Source: Microthyrium microscopicum (taxonomy: Eukaryota; Ascomycota; Dothideomycetes; Microthyriales; Microthyriaceae). Taken from it: a stretch of DNA of 64,000 bases. Below, in pieces: positions 35,330-46,301 of the stretch. The notes under the pieces were generated by a model, which did no database searches, was not told where the DNA came from, and saw nothing but the letters and a program-made list of their open reading frames with translations. The position numbers and the translations under genes are program-made. Location: the NCBI GenBank assembly GCA_010405405.1, contig MU004240.1, positions 1,270,882 to 1,334,881 of the forward strand. Reading direction: 5' to 3'. Numbering within the stretch: the first letter of the stretch is position 1; the number at the start of each line of letters is the position of its first letter.

Positions 35330-38122
35330 ATGGCTACAACTCAATTGCCTTTTCGGCCCCGTTCCCGTGTTTCCTCCCATGGAAGCGAAAACGATCATGA
35401 TACCTCCAAATACTCCCTCAACCTTGATGCGCTCCCCGACTCTACTAATAATGACTCGATACTCGACATGGCTCAACTCCCACACGATGCTATAGACGTT
35501 GTGCGAACCGACGAGATCGATGGCCCTACAGACTTTACTCAAAACCTAGAATACTGGATGCGCCTCAAGCTACCAAATGTCGTTGAGCCAACCTCTCTAC
35601 AAGGACAAGACAAATCAGCACTAGAACAATACATCTCTAGCGATGAGCCACTATCTAGCAGCTCCGGCGAGTCGCAGACACCCCGACAATTTAGCATGAT
35701 TGATGATACTTCACCAAACGACATCAAAGGCACAATTGAACGTCGACCAATGGACTTGCCTTACGAAGGCAACGGTCGAAATATAAGTTCGCCGAGCAGC
35801 ATACCTGGTTTTGATGGCCCAGGTGATTACGATGAAGAGGAGAGACAATCAGAACCATCACCGTCTCTACGCCCTCAATCACGTCTGCAGCCATCTGTCG
35901 AAGATTATGAAGATTCTCCTTCTCAACCTCCCCGCTCTCATTTCTGGCATACGAGAAGACAACGGTGGATGCCATTTGGTGGCGGTCATCAGGACGAGCC
36001 ACATCAGGAGGAACCGCCTCATGAGGAGTCACATCTTCAGATTCCGCATCATGAAGAGTCACCACAGGACAATCCAGTGCAGGAACACTCGCTTTACGAT
36101 GTTTCATTCCAGGACTCCGTTCAGAAGCAAAAACCGCAGGATGACTCATTTCAGGACTCCCTTCAGAAACAGAAAACTCAGGCGGACTCATTCCAGGATG
36201 CTCTTCAGAAACAAAACACTAAGCAGGATTCGTTCCAAGACGCTCTTCAGAAGCAGCAAACTTATGGTCAGACCACCGCAGAGCAGACTTCGAAGCAGCA
36301 AATCGCTAAGCAGCGACAAATGAAGCGACAGACTACTGAGCAGCAAGAAGCCAAGAAGCACGCAGCTAAGGAGCAGACCGCTAAGGAGCAGACTGATAAG
36401 GAGCAGACCGCTAAGGAGCAGACCGCTAAGGAGCAGAAGGCTCAAGACCGGAAGGCTAAGGACCAGCAAGCTCAGGACCGAAAGGCTAAGGACCAGAAGG
36501 CTAATGACCAGAAGGCTAAGGGCCAGAAGGCTAAGGGCCAGATTGCTGAAGGGCAGGAAGCCACAAAGCAGAAGGCCCAGGAGCAGAAAACCCAGGACCT
36601 GGAAGACAAGCTTCGCTCGACCCAGCAGCAGATTGCTCAAGAGCAGGAAACTCAAGAGCGGAAAGCTCAGGAGGAGAAAGCTCAGGGTCAGAAAATTGGG
36701 GAGCTGGAAAGTATGCTTCGAGCATTGCGCAATGAGCTTGATGAAGTGAAGCAGCAGTCTCGGACTGATATCGAAAAGCTCAAGGAAGAACACGAAGCTC
36801 AGATGCAGATCAAGCGATCGTCCAGTGAAGCACGTTTCGGTGATAATGAGGCAGAACTCAAGAACCTGAAAACCCAATTAGAAGAACAGCACGCACGCAG
36901 CTTGTTGCATGGCGAGGAAAATGAACAACTAGTGTCAAAGAATGCAGGCTTGGAAAATGACTTGATCCAGTCCAACCAATCTGCGAATAAACTTCGGGAC
37001 CAGATTGGTCTACTCAAGCAGTCAACTCAAGAGAAACTGGCCTCCAAAGAGTCGGAATCGAATTCGATCATCGCTAAGCTCCAGCGAGAACATGAAGCGC
37101 AGTTCCGTAAGCTTATGAAGCGAGCTGCAGACGAATCGACGGCATCGGAAGACAAAGTCAACACACTTGAAGACACCGTATCTCAATTGCAACAACAACT
37201 CACCAAGCGGGACGCTCAAATTGCCGATCTTCAAGATCATCTCTCGGACCGTGCCAACAGTCTCGATCTCGCAGAACGGCGCGCCACTGAAGCCGAATCC
37301 ACCCTCGAAGAAACCGCAGCTCTCCACCGCGAGGACATGAAGCAGGAACAAGATCTCTACGACATCGAGCGAGCTCAACTACGCGATCAAATTGCCGCTC
37401 TACAGCGCGAGCTGACCACCAAGACTGCCAGCCTTGACGAATTGCACTCCGAGCTCCAGACAGCTGAAGAAGCCTATGAGGATCTCCAAGAGCAAGTCGA
37501 CAACGAGGTAGACCTCAATGTCCGCGTCGCCGAGCTCACACGCGCCAATGCCACTCTCGAATCGAGTCTTCAAGCAATGAAAGACCGTCATGACGCTCTC
37601 TCTTCCCGTTATAACACTATACACGAGGGTCATGAAGCCGAGCTAGCTACCATGCGCACCAAGGCCGAAACCGCAGTACGCAAAGTGAACGAGATTGTTG
37701 AGCGCGAGCGTCGCGAAGCCAAGAGTCTACGTGAATCCCTTGCGGCTAAAGAGTCTGAGGGCTCAGAAGAGCTCGATGAAATACGCACCGAGCTTCGTCT
37801 CACCGCCGACCGCGTGGAAGATCTCGAGCGCGAACGCGATAATGCCGTGGTTGCGCAGATGACTGCCGAGGATGCGCTTGCTAATGCACAGAGTGAGTTG
37901 GAGCAGACAAAGGACGAGCACAAGGCGATCGATGCAGCTGTTAATGAGCGGCTATACCGCGCAGTGGCAAAGAAAGAGACGGAGTGGAAGGCGCGTGTTG
38001 TTCAGCTGGAGCGCGAGATGGAACAGCGCAATCGTCTTCTGATGCACGAATGGGGACGAGACGAGTGCGGACCGAGCAATCCGCAGGGTTTCAAGTATCG
38101 GTATTGGCCCGGTGGAAAGTAA
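35330..38122 (+). CDS. Long coiled-coil protein, possibly spindle-pole-body (Cut12-like)
   Basis: A single-exon 930-aa protein. The N-terminal 130 residues are Ser/Asp-rich and contain DGPTDFTQNLEYWMRLKLP near residue 63. Residues about 200-260 are His/Glu/Pro-rich, followed by imperfect QDSFQDALQKQ repeats. Residues about 345-410 are Lys/Gln/Ala/Glu pentapeptide repeats, and about 410-905 form a long predicted coiled coil. The end (LLMHEWGRDECG, FKYRYWPGGK) is compact and aromatic. The N-terminal DFT...YW segment and the C-terminal WGR-E-C block remind me of fungal proteins annotated as Cut12-like spindle-pole-body components, but that rests on memory of short motifs. A general coiled-coil scaffold is the safe call. 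Confidence 0.75.
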   Translation: MATTQLPFRPRSRVSSHGSENDHDTSKYSLNLDALPDSTNNDSILDMAQLPHDAIDVVRTDEIDGPTDFTQNLEYWMRLKLPNVVEPTSLQGQDKSALEQYISSDEPLSSSSGESQTPRQFSMIDDTSPNDIKGTIERRPMDLPYEGNGRNISSPSSIPGFDGPGDYDEEERQSEPSPSLRPQSRLQPSVEDYEDSPSQPPRSHFWHTRRQRWMPFGGGHQDEPHQEEPPHEESHLQIPHHEESPQDNPVQEHSLYDVSFQDSVQKQKPQDDSFQDSLQKQKTQADSFQDALQKQNTKQDSFQDALQKQQTYGQTTAEQTSKQQIAKQRQMKRQTTEQQEAKKHAAKEQTAKEQTDKEQTAKEQTAKEQKAQDRKAKDQQAQDRKAKDQKANDQKAKGQKAKGQIAEGQEATKQKAQEQKTQDLEDKLRSTQQQIAQEQETQERKAQEEKAQGQKIGELESMLRALRNELDEVKQQSRTDIEKLKEEHEAQMQIKRSSSEARFGDNEAELKNLKTQLEEQHARSLLHGEENEQLVSKNAGLENDLIQSNQSANKLRDQIGLLKQSTQEKLASKESESNSIIAKLQREHEAQFRKLMKRAADESTASEDKVNTLEDTVSQLQQQLTKRDAQIADLQDHLSDRANSLDLAERRATEAESTLEETAALHREDMKQEQDLYDIERAQLRDQIAALQRELTTKTASLDELHSELQTAEEAYEDLQEQVDNEVDLNVRVAELTRANATLESSLQAMKDRHDALSSRYNTIHEGHEAELATMRTKAETAVRKVNEIVERERREAKSLRESLAAKESEGSEELDEIRTELRLTADRVEDLERERDNAVVAQMTAEDALANAQSELEQTKDEHKAIDAAVNERLYRAVAKKETEWKARVVQLEREMEQRNRLLMHEWGRDECGPSNPQGFKYRYWPGGK
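36365..36559 (+). repeat. Thirteen 15-bp tandem repeats coding for AKEQT-type pentapeptides
   Basis: Thirteen consecutive 15-bp units (consensus GCTAAGGACCAGAAG) lie within the coiled-coil gene and give alternating Lys/Gln/Glu/Asp pentapeptides. Divergence rises toward the 3' end. The antisense strand of this stretch is also open and Leu/Ser-rich, which is a by-product of the repeat. Confidence 0.9.
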
Positions 38123-38397
38123 GTGACGTTATTGCATGCTTGTATTTTTAGCGGATGCATTGTTTGGTGTTGGGGATTGCGGGATGGGTTCTCTTAGACC
38201 TGGGGTGGCAATTGTTCTTGCATAGTGTATGCATCTTCATAACCTGTAGCAATCAATAGTATTGAGCTCAGTTTGTTCTACCCCATCTCAAACATGATCA
38301 TCTGTGGGTATCCAGCTTCCTATTACAAACTCAAACAAAACGCCATTCCTCTATGCCAAAACATCGCTTCCATATAACCACAATCTCTTATATCCAT

Positions 38398-38850
38398 CTA
38401 CAACAGCCCCTTCCGTGCCAACTCAACCTTCCGTCCCATCTCACCAACCGCAAAACCCCCCTTACTAGCACACAACATACTCCCATCGCCCAACTCCACT
38501 TTATCTTCCTGATCCGGAAACGCACACGGGCAGTGGTGTGGAAAGTGTACACACGCAAGTGTCCCAGGACACAAATAATTTGTGCACGGCGCTGTCGAGA
38601 GTCAGCATACATGGTGTTCGAATCTCCCGCCGAAGCACTGTTGCGGCGCTTGTGCATTACTGTACTTACCGCCCTCGTAGTTTTGCCGGTACCAGGCGCT
38701 GTCGCTTGGCGCATTTTGGCCTTGTTGTTGCTGGTTGCCGTGGGCGTGGCCGCCGCCTTGACCGCCGAACATTTGCTCGAAAAATCCTTGGAATTGCGCG
38801 GATGCGGTGGAGAGGAGGAGGGTGGAGATGAGGGTTGTTAGGAGGCGCAT
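38398..38850 (-). CDS. LCL2: LCL2-like ER/secretory protein
   Basis: Two exons (38670-38850, 38398-38591) encode 124 aa. A signal peptide ends at ASAQF; the QMFGG segment and Gln/Gly-rich stretch follow. The splice joins [10 protein letters not shown] to [20 protein letters not shown], and the protein continues [17 protein letters not shown] and ends [11 protein letters not shown]. This order and length match the fungal LCL2 (long chronological lifespan protein 2) family, thought to act in ER protein quality control. Conserved cysteines number six. It is divergent from NOP10 with about 310 bp between them. Confidence 0.94.
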
Positions 38851-39163
38851 TTTTGAAAGTGTGAGGTCTGGGCGACGTCGGTGTTTGTGTGTGTGTTTAT
38901 GCGGTGTTGCGAGAACTGCTGTTTATTGATTGTTGGTCATGAACGATAATCGTGGCATCAAGATGGAGTTGATGAATTGGATGCGATTGATGGACAGGGG
39001 TCGTAAAGGTGCTTCGGGCCGAGCAGGGGTATCTCGGGCCGCATGCATGCGGTGGCAGGTTTCAACTTTTTTTTACTTTCAACACCACATCGATATCACA
39101 AGCAACGGAGCTATTCAGAAAATCATCAACGCCCACATCAAACAAAGATTAGCAATAGTCAAT
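38851..39163. promoter_or_regulatory. Shared divergent promoter region of LCL2 and NOP10
   Basis: About 310 bp separate the two divergent starts and should hold both promoters. A poly-T/TTTTTACTTTC tract and a CATCGATATCACAAGCAAC stretch precede the NOP10 start; no specific factor site can be assigned. Confidence 0.4.
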
Positions 39164-39467
39164 ATGCGAGTCTACTTCTCTTATCCCACGGATTTGTACT
39201 AATTGATTCGCAGGCATCTCATGTACACTGTGGACAGCAAGGGGCTGCGCAACTATACCTTGAAGAAAGTAGTTGACGGCCGTGTTGCAACATCTGCGCA
39301 TCCAGCGCGCTTTTCGCCAGACGACAAGTTCTCTCGGTACGACTATCAGAAGAAGTTTGAAGTACTCCGGACTGATTTAATACAGACAACGTGTTACCCT
39401 CAAGAAGCGCTATGGACTGCTCCTCACGCAAATAGCTGCTGCTGAGAAAGAGAAGATCAAGAACTAA
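39164..39467 (+). CDS. NOP10: H/ACA ribonucleoprotein subunit NOP10
   Basis: Three exons (39164-39165, 39214-39336, 39386-39467) encode 68 aa. Conserved blocks are [43 protein letters not shown] and [13 protein letters not shown]10 is a core protein of box H/ACA snoRNPs that guide rRNA pseudouridylation, and of telomerase RNP. The second intron is a normal GT-AG intron. The start is unusual: the invariant MHLMYT is obtained only if the ATG is split, with AT before an intron at 39166-39213 that begins GCGAGT, has TACTAAT as branch point and ends CAG, and G after it. If this intron is not used, translation could begin at the inner methionine, giving a protein two residues shorter. It converges on NOB1. 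Confidence 0.88.
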
Positions 39468-39745
39468 ATCAAGGGGCATCTTGACACGAAGGCTCTAGCT
39501 AGCAATGGATGGCGACACTTGACTTTCGATATTTGCGAACCTCCGTTATGGGCGCTGGGGAGTTTTAGGCATGGTAAAGGGCCACGGCTCCATTATGAAC
39601 GGCACATGTATTATTCCAGTACGATACATTAAAGCAATGCTCTAATATTCATGATTCATCAAATTCTATCAACGTGCAAACATGAGAACGGGTATCATTC
39701 TAGCCACCCAAACACCAAAAACATATCCTTCAGCAATGCAAGTCC

Positions 39746-41188
39746 TCAACGCTTCTTCCTTGAATTGACATTCCGGCCGGCACCGACCTGCAGCTTACCC
39801 CCTTTAGCACGCTCTCCCGTTAACAAGCTGGGCAAATAGTCCTCATCCATCAGATCTTTACCCTTGACTCTCTTCTGCTCAGCCACCGCGCGCACATACT
39901 CTTTCTGGTCTTCACTTAGCACGAGCCCATTGCCCCAGCCGCCTTTCCCACCGCCCTTGACACGCATGTTTGACGCACCCGCGACAGGCTTGGGCACACT
40001 ATACACATTACCGCGCGTGTTCCACTGGTAGTTCTTCTTGAGATGGAGCGTGAACTCGCCGTTGGCGTTAGTCGAGCAGCTGACGCGGTTGAGTGTGAGT
40101 CCGCCGCAGTGGCCGCAGAATTGGCGCGTGAGATCACGCTCGAGTTTGAAACAGGCATGACATCGGAGAATATGTGATTTGATGTGTTTGATGCGTTGGA
40201 GGTTTGGTGAGAGGAGGTTGAGGTTCATTTGAAGGAGTACGTTTTGCATGGCAAAATCGGTGGTTATCATGGCCTGGTGTGGTCAGTGAAGTTCTGAATT
40301 GAGAGAAGGTGAAGAGCTTACTACTTGGATAGACTTGGGCTCTGGACCGCGGGAGGCGGCGGGGCTGTTCTCGAGGAGCTGTTTGCGTTTGATGTTGGAA
40401 GGAGTTATCCATCCTCCATCCGAGTCCTCGTCGTCCTCTTCAGGTTGAGGGTCATTCGTATCAGCGGATATACCTAGGCTTTCTAGTGGTTCTGCGATCT
40501 CCACCGACGCCTCTGTTGTTTCTTGTGCTGCTGAATCGATTGCTGGTACTTCTATTGATGCTTGCGAGTTCTTAGCTACTTGTTCTTCTGTTCCAAACGC
40601 TATTGGCTCTGCTTGTTGGGCACTCTCAGGCTCGATTGTTCCTGCGGTGGGATCGACAGTGAATGGCGACTCCTCGGGTATTTTATGTACTTCTTTAACT
40701 CCAGATAATGCCGAATCTGTTGCCTCTGCTTTTGTCTGGTCATCTCCCAGTGAGGTAGTGTCTTCCGCCTGTTTCTCTATCGAAGCCGCTTCCTTGGGAG
40801 CTGGTGGTGGTCCATTTGTCCGCTTTTGTCCCGGAATACTTCTTAGCCGCCAATTACCCTCATTGCGTTCACACTCAATTTCGTATGCGAGAGCAAGCAA
40901 GTGAGTGTCAGGTCTACTCAAGACAGCTAAATCACCAGTCTTTCGAGCGAAATCTGATACAATCTTGATACTTTCGGGCCTCGGACTTCGTATTTTCAAG
41001 AAGGGTTGTAAAGTTGTCTGGAAACGAGCCCGTGTAGCAGCATCACGAATTTCATCTACGACGGCTGGAATTGTCACAATCTCCTCGCATTGCTGAAGTA
41101 GACTGGAAACTGATGGCTCTGATTTGATTATAGGTCCTGTGTCGATTATTATGGTGTGTACTGGCTTTGGAGTTGGTTCAGACGCCAT
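39746..41188 (-). CDS. NOB1: 20S pre-rRNA D-site endonuclease NOB1
   Basis: Two exons (40322-41188, 39746-40273) encode 464 aa. The PIN domain begins IIIDTGPIIK near residue 13, with the metal-binding aspartate, and continues VVDEIRDAATRARF, LAVLSRPDTHLLALAYEIEC. A Glu/Ser/Pro-rich acidic linker of about 140 aa follows and ends GGWITPSNIKRKQ. The splice then gives the zinc ribbon region MITTDFAMQNVLLQMNLNLL, with RCHACFK and FCGHCGG as the two CxxC pairs, and NRVSCSTNANGEF. NOB1 makes the 3' end of 18S rRNA in late 40S maturation. It lies tail-to-tail with NOP10, so two ribosome-biogenesis genes adjoin. The model looks complete. Confidence 0.96.
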
Positions 41189-44100
41189 GTTTGGAGGTTT
41201 CCCAAGCTCTTAATTACTTTTCTCTTGTGAGCAATTTTCAAATGGTATTTGAGGAGATCAGTCGTTTGGGTTGAATTTTATTGAAAATATCACAGATGTT
41301 GGAATAAATATTTGAAACTACGCTAAGAACTTTGCCCCAGTACGTAATGTATTAAATGCTTCAATAGTCCTAGCCTAGCTTAGCAATCACTCCCCCTTTA
41401 GCCTTGGCGGCTTCCCTAAATATCGGTCTATGCCTCATTGTTTGGACTCCAGAGACGTGATTTACTCCTAATTCAATTACTTGAGTCTATCCTTCACCAA
41501 TTCTTGCTCTAACCTGAAGCACCATGTCTTTAGATAAGGCCCATCGGACGCATATTGCACTCAGGAGCAGAGTTCTAGCATGGTGAACTCACAAACTCAC
41601 ATTACCACGAGTCCATTACCTTCAAGTCTCGAGCAAAGTCATTATTCATCACCTTTCAGCAAATGTCTATGGCCTGTCCTTACATCCTTCATATCGATAT
41701 CGAGTACGACGCATCCCGCATTCCCTCTGGCCGAACTGGGCGTCTTGCTGCTTCATCGCCTAGCCGCTGCAGATTCCATCAGCTACATGAAGTAGTGGGT
41801 CTTGCTGACGCGACTCGTTGTTCGCAGCACAAGTATATGCCTGGAGTATGGCTTGATTGCAAGCTTGCTGCCTAGCTAGAGATGCATCCGTCTCAAAGCA
41901 TGGCTATCGAAAGAGTTCCAGCAGAGCGGTACGAACCATGACCAAACGGGACACTCAAGCTGCAGCCACGATGTGATGAACACATTTAAGCGACTGATCG
42001 CGCCAGCACCAGTCCACGTTTCGCGTGGTATTGACCGTGGCATTCACGATGATGCCGGTATCAAATGCCGATTGCCACAGCGGGGTTGTGAACACCACTT
42101 TGCCGGCTAGCAATAAGCATTCCTAGAGGCGTAGTACTCGTGGTCAAATACAGTGAGGGCAACATTTGCAAAAGAGTAATGGTAATCCCGTGCCATTGGA
42201 CGCTGTCAGCTCTGGGTGCTTCAAACCTCTTCAGACATCACGAATTGTGACAATCAATCGCAGTCCAGTGCACGTTGTGCTGCCCTCGGATGAAGCATGG
42301 AAGCTATCTCCCCAATGCATAGGCATTTCGGCCGTCGAGCTCGTCAACCAGCTGGGCATAAAGTATGATAAACACTCATCAGCTTCGCTGGTCAACAACC
42401 TTTGGTCATTGCGTTCGAGTGCTCTGTGGGTGATGTGGCCGAGGCTGCGGCATCCATGGTCCTTGACTGGAGCGCCTCGTTCAATGTATCCATTGGATGC
42501 CGGCCTTCACTCAAGCAGGTATAATATGCTTTCCGAAAGTCCAAATGAAGTGTGAAAAGGTATAGGTTGGTATCAAACGAGACTTACTCAAGGAAATCGA
42601 TTTGGCCATGCTTCCTAGTCCTTGCTCTTGTACCAATTGTCTCCTCTTCAGTTTCGTTATCTATTTGCCATGGGGGTTGGCAGGTTTAGAGTTCGCATAT
42701 GTCGCTGCACTATCGAACTAGATCATGCACGTTGCCTCTTCTAACCGATTCTTAGTCTCTGGAAGTACTTTCGTTACCACAAAGCTGGAATGAATACTTG
42801 GATATCGACATTGGAACGACAAACAGTTCATGCACGCTTCCTATCAACAGCTGTCCTTGGTGTCCGGTCATGCATACAAGGACATTCGAGTCACCCAAGC
42901 CTTAGCATATATCCATGAGCCATGACATATTAGCTGATAGCTCAGTCGAGAAGAGATCAGCGTCGTCTGCTATTGCATGTGTTGCGGCCTGTCTGCCTCT
43001 CCGGACAGGCCTATCATCATGATAATGCTCATGCTGGTTGAGCCCATTAGAGCAGTTGACTGCATATTCTGCAAGATCCTAATGGATGGGAATTGAAACA
43101 GGAACTCATTGGCGCTCGGGAACCCGGGTTCTCTTTCCACTCGTCGAATCGTAGGTCTGCGACGCCTGGGCTTACCCTTGAACGACTTTGAAAGTGAGGC
43201 TCACCGGTCATTCAGGGTCCTCGATGCAGTCCTCGGCCGGGGCGGAAAGGTTCAATGCCTGTCGTTCCAGCGCACGCTTGTTGAAAACCGGTCATTAGGA
43301 TCGCGGCAGCCCAGTTGTGGGCGGAAAATCTACAATCGAACCAGGCAACAGGAGCTCGATGCACAAAAGAAGGCGACCGATCATGCGACGGTCACCGGGA
43401 CACATCACACGTACTGTTTGCCCCCAAACTTTACAATGTCGCCCGCGCCTCCCGCAGGAAATGGATATTTAGAAGGCCTGTCGTCCTGGGGATAAAGGTC
43501 AGGCCAGTACTGCCCAGACGAGGGGAACAGATTTTGCAAGCTGCACCACAACACCAGGCTTGCGGATTCTTTGCCGCGCCAACCGCCCTTCTTCTCGCTG
43601 ATTCGCCCATGCTGTTGTTTCAAGCTGGACATAGGTGCCGAATGAGATTTCCGAATCATTGCCTTGAACGTCGAATGCGGCCCGGTGCAAGAGCTAGGAC
43701 ACCACGTTCTCTTATAGGCATCACCATACCTTATGGCTTCGAAATGAGCAGTTGAGCCTCCTTATTCGGTCACGTGCTTCTGCTTCAACCATGCTTACAG
43801 GCAATAATAGGGGAGATCGGTCGTGTCCGGTTCACCAAGGGGAGCGGCCCGAGCCTACCACACGCTTCTACGATGCTGCCAACTACTCTAGCGGTCTCTC
43901 TTCCGCAAACTATACAATTCGTCCAGTGTCACAACTTGCGGATGGGCATGTGCAATGAGTCCCTCATGCCTCTTCTACTTTGGATCTTCAGGGCCAACGA
44001 ACTCAATACATCTGATGAAGAAGATTGTCAAGGCAGCCTAACAATCCTGTCCCTCGGCCCCCATAGTCTCACGGTTAGACGGACAGATTGCTCCGGACAA

Positions 44101-44782
44101 ACCCGGTCCTCGGCAATGAGACCGCTTTGTTCCATGTGCATTTGCCTAGGACGAGCTTCTTTTCTGCTTCTCTAGCTTGTTTTTATCATTGGCCCGCTAC
44201 CATACATGACCATACTGCGTACATGATCATTCATGACATGCAGTGTTTCCACGAAGGATACCCGGAGGGCTGGCATTATGGCGGTTTGCGTCGGGCCAAA
44301 CCTGTATTCAAAGGACGTCAAGCAGATCGCAACAGATCTTCGAGCAGCTTTTGCCTGTTGAAGGAAGGGCATTTATTTCACGCAAGTTGCCACTGGCTCA
44401 AGAGCTCGCATATCGCGCGCGGGTGAGACCAAGTATTTCGCATCCCTCACTGAGAATCGGGCGTATCGAAAGACGTATCCCTGCCCTTTAGACCAACTTT
44501 CATGGGGTAAACCAACAACGACGCGATCATTCATCAAGGGATCTTCCATCCTGTAAAGCTCCTCCCACGTTGGGATCATGCATAGTGTCAGCTGCCTTCA
44601 TTCGAAAGCAGATGACTTGGTGATTGATTTACGTCGCAGAATAAGTTACAGAGCCTCAAACTGTGTGTCAACGATAAAGAGCGCCCATCCAGATACTGTA
44701 GCGGACTTATCAGTCGCCTTGTCAAGTCTGTCAGAGGTCTCGAAACAAGCCATCCTGATGATTATGATCCCTGGCGACCGTC
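41189..44782. other. Gene-poor 3.6-kb region with scattered coding-like fragments
   Basis: No full gene could be built. Fragments with protein-like composition occur on the minus strand at about 43499-43690 (SEISFGTYVQLETTAWANQ), 43405-43560 (LYPQDDRPSKYPFPAGG) and 44373-44579 (IPTWEELYRMEDPLMNDRV), and on the plus strand at 42166-42555 and 43109-43495. They are in different frames with no acceptable splice sites linking them. The region may hold one or more decayed genes, or a gene with diverged exons; no transposase, polymerase or terminal repeat was seen. Confidence 0.45.
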
Positions 44783-45744
44783 ATGGACCAGCATGTAAGT
44801 CCCCGCGTTATTTGAACTTCCTTGTCCATATATGCCTTATCAACTACTTGCTAAAAGTCCGGCGTACAGCTACCATTGTTCTTCTTCACGATACGTGAAG
44901 TGAGAGTTCATAGCGCGGCACCTCCTCGTCATTCCAGCAGTGGCCAATGGAGGCCTCCACGGCCAGCCGGGCATAGCATTCTCGATCCAGATGCAGAAGG
45001 ATATCATCATACAACATCATATAGTTATAACACCGCTACGCATACTATTTTTGATCTGAGGACTCCCGACCCAAGAGATCAATTCGAAGGTCTGCAACAG
45101 TGTCGAGCCGTGACTCTGTACTTTGAAGGAGCTACAATATGGTGCATAGGGGTTGATGCGACGCAACATATCATTGGGAATGGCCGCCCAGCTAACTTGC
45201 CAGATGAGGATGACGACGATGAGGACGCGGATGGATCGGACGACGAAGGTGCCGCCGAAACAGATTGGCAACCAATCCATTTCAATCACATTGCTGGAGG
45301 ATCTACCCAGATTGACTACGGCCTGGAGCAAACCAGGCTCTTTGCTAGCCGGAACGACCAAACATGGCAGGATATGTTACTACCAACCGGCTATCGACCC
45401 ATCGCCCATCGAAGAAATATTCCGAACCGCGTTCCGCCATATGGATCGCTTTCTGGAAATCTGGCCATACTACTTGGGCTAGTTGCGCTAACTGCGGACC
45501 CTGATGAAGCTTACCATGTCCACATGATGTTGCAGCATTGCATCCAAGGACAAAACTGGCAGACTCCGCTCAACAACAATGGCTGTTAGTTCCCTTGAAC
45601 TGGTTATATTTGGTTCTCTCCTCCCGAAAAGCCTACTAACTCCACTCAGGGGAAGATGAAAGGGGGGTCCTCGTAACAATATGGACCTACCCGGCATATG
45701 AAACGCAGATGCGCTCGTTCGAACACAACCCCATCTTTCAGTGA
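44783..45744 (+). CDS. Hypothetical protein of 273 aa, no recognised family
   Basis: Three exons (44783-44794, 44870-45584, 45650-45744). The first is only four codons (MDQH) before a perfect GTAAGT donor; the second intron also has strong signals (CTAACTCCACTCAG). The downstream exon gives WEDERGVLVTIWTYPAYETQ, clearly coding, and the total is an exact number of codons. Notable sequence: CRAVTLYFEGATIWCIGVDA, an acidic run (LPDEDDDDEDADGSDDEG) near residue 110, WQPIHFNHIAGGSTQIDYGL, and GNLAILLGLVALTADPDEAY. There is no signal peptide; a short hydrophobic segment LPLFFF sits at residues 5-10. I do not recognise a domain. The first exon is the least certain part. Confidence 0.65.
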
Positions 45745-46301
45745 ACGATCTCGTAAAAATATGGGCCTAACGGTTCCGCACATGCAATATTACGTTCTCT
45801 TCGCTGGCTAAGAGATTCATTACTGTCTTTCAATTCGAAGATCAGTGCACTACTGTCTGGTACATCTCTTTGGGCGGCTATTTGGATTTCAGATGTTTTC
45901 GCAGCAATACCCAGCCGGTCTTGTTGTAGCATATGCTACGTGTGACCAGACCGCAAGCACAGCCTCCTCCTTTGATCGAGTTCTACAATTGGTTTGAATA
46001 TCAGGGTCTGAGCATTTGATGCCTTTTGCTGGAAAGCATGGACTTGATTCGGATTTGTAAATTGCATATGGTTATTTCCCAATATTATCTTCAACGCGGA
46101 TGTCTGATATGGAAGAACAGGGAAGTCCTTTCATGGACAGCAGAGATATGCAACAGGGCCATGTCGAATGCGCACACCGTTTCCCGAGATATCCGTAATG
46201 CAACATACTATTTCATACATGATGAGCGCTTGTAATCAGTGCATTGTTTTAACCTACTCATAGCCACTCTAACTAAATCGCTAAACCTCGCAAATCACTG
46301 G
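45745..46301. other. Convergent intergenic region
   Basis: Spacer between the 3' ends of the hypothetical protein gene and the AP-1 mu gene. Only short random frames occur. Confidence 0.6.

Noticed and set aside
36188-36877. 229-codon Leu/Ser-rich frame antisense to the coiled-coil gene
   Set aside because: It is the mirror of the 15-bp repeats and has no independent support.
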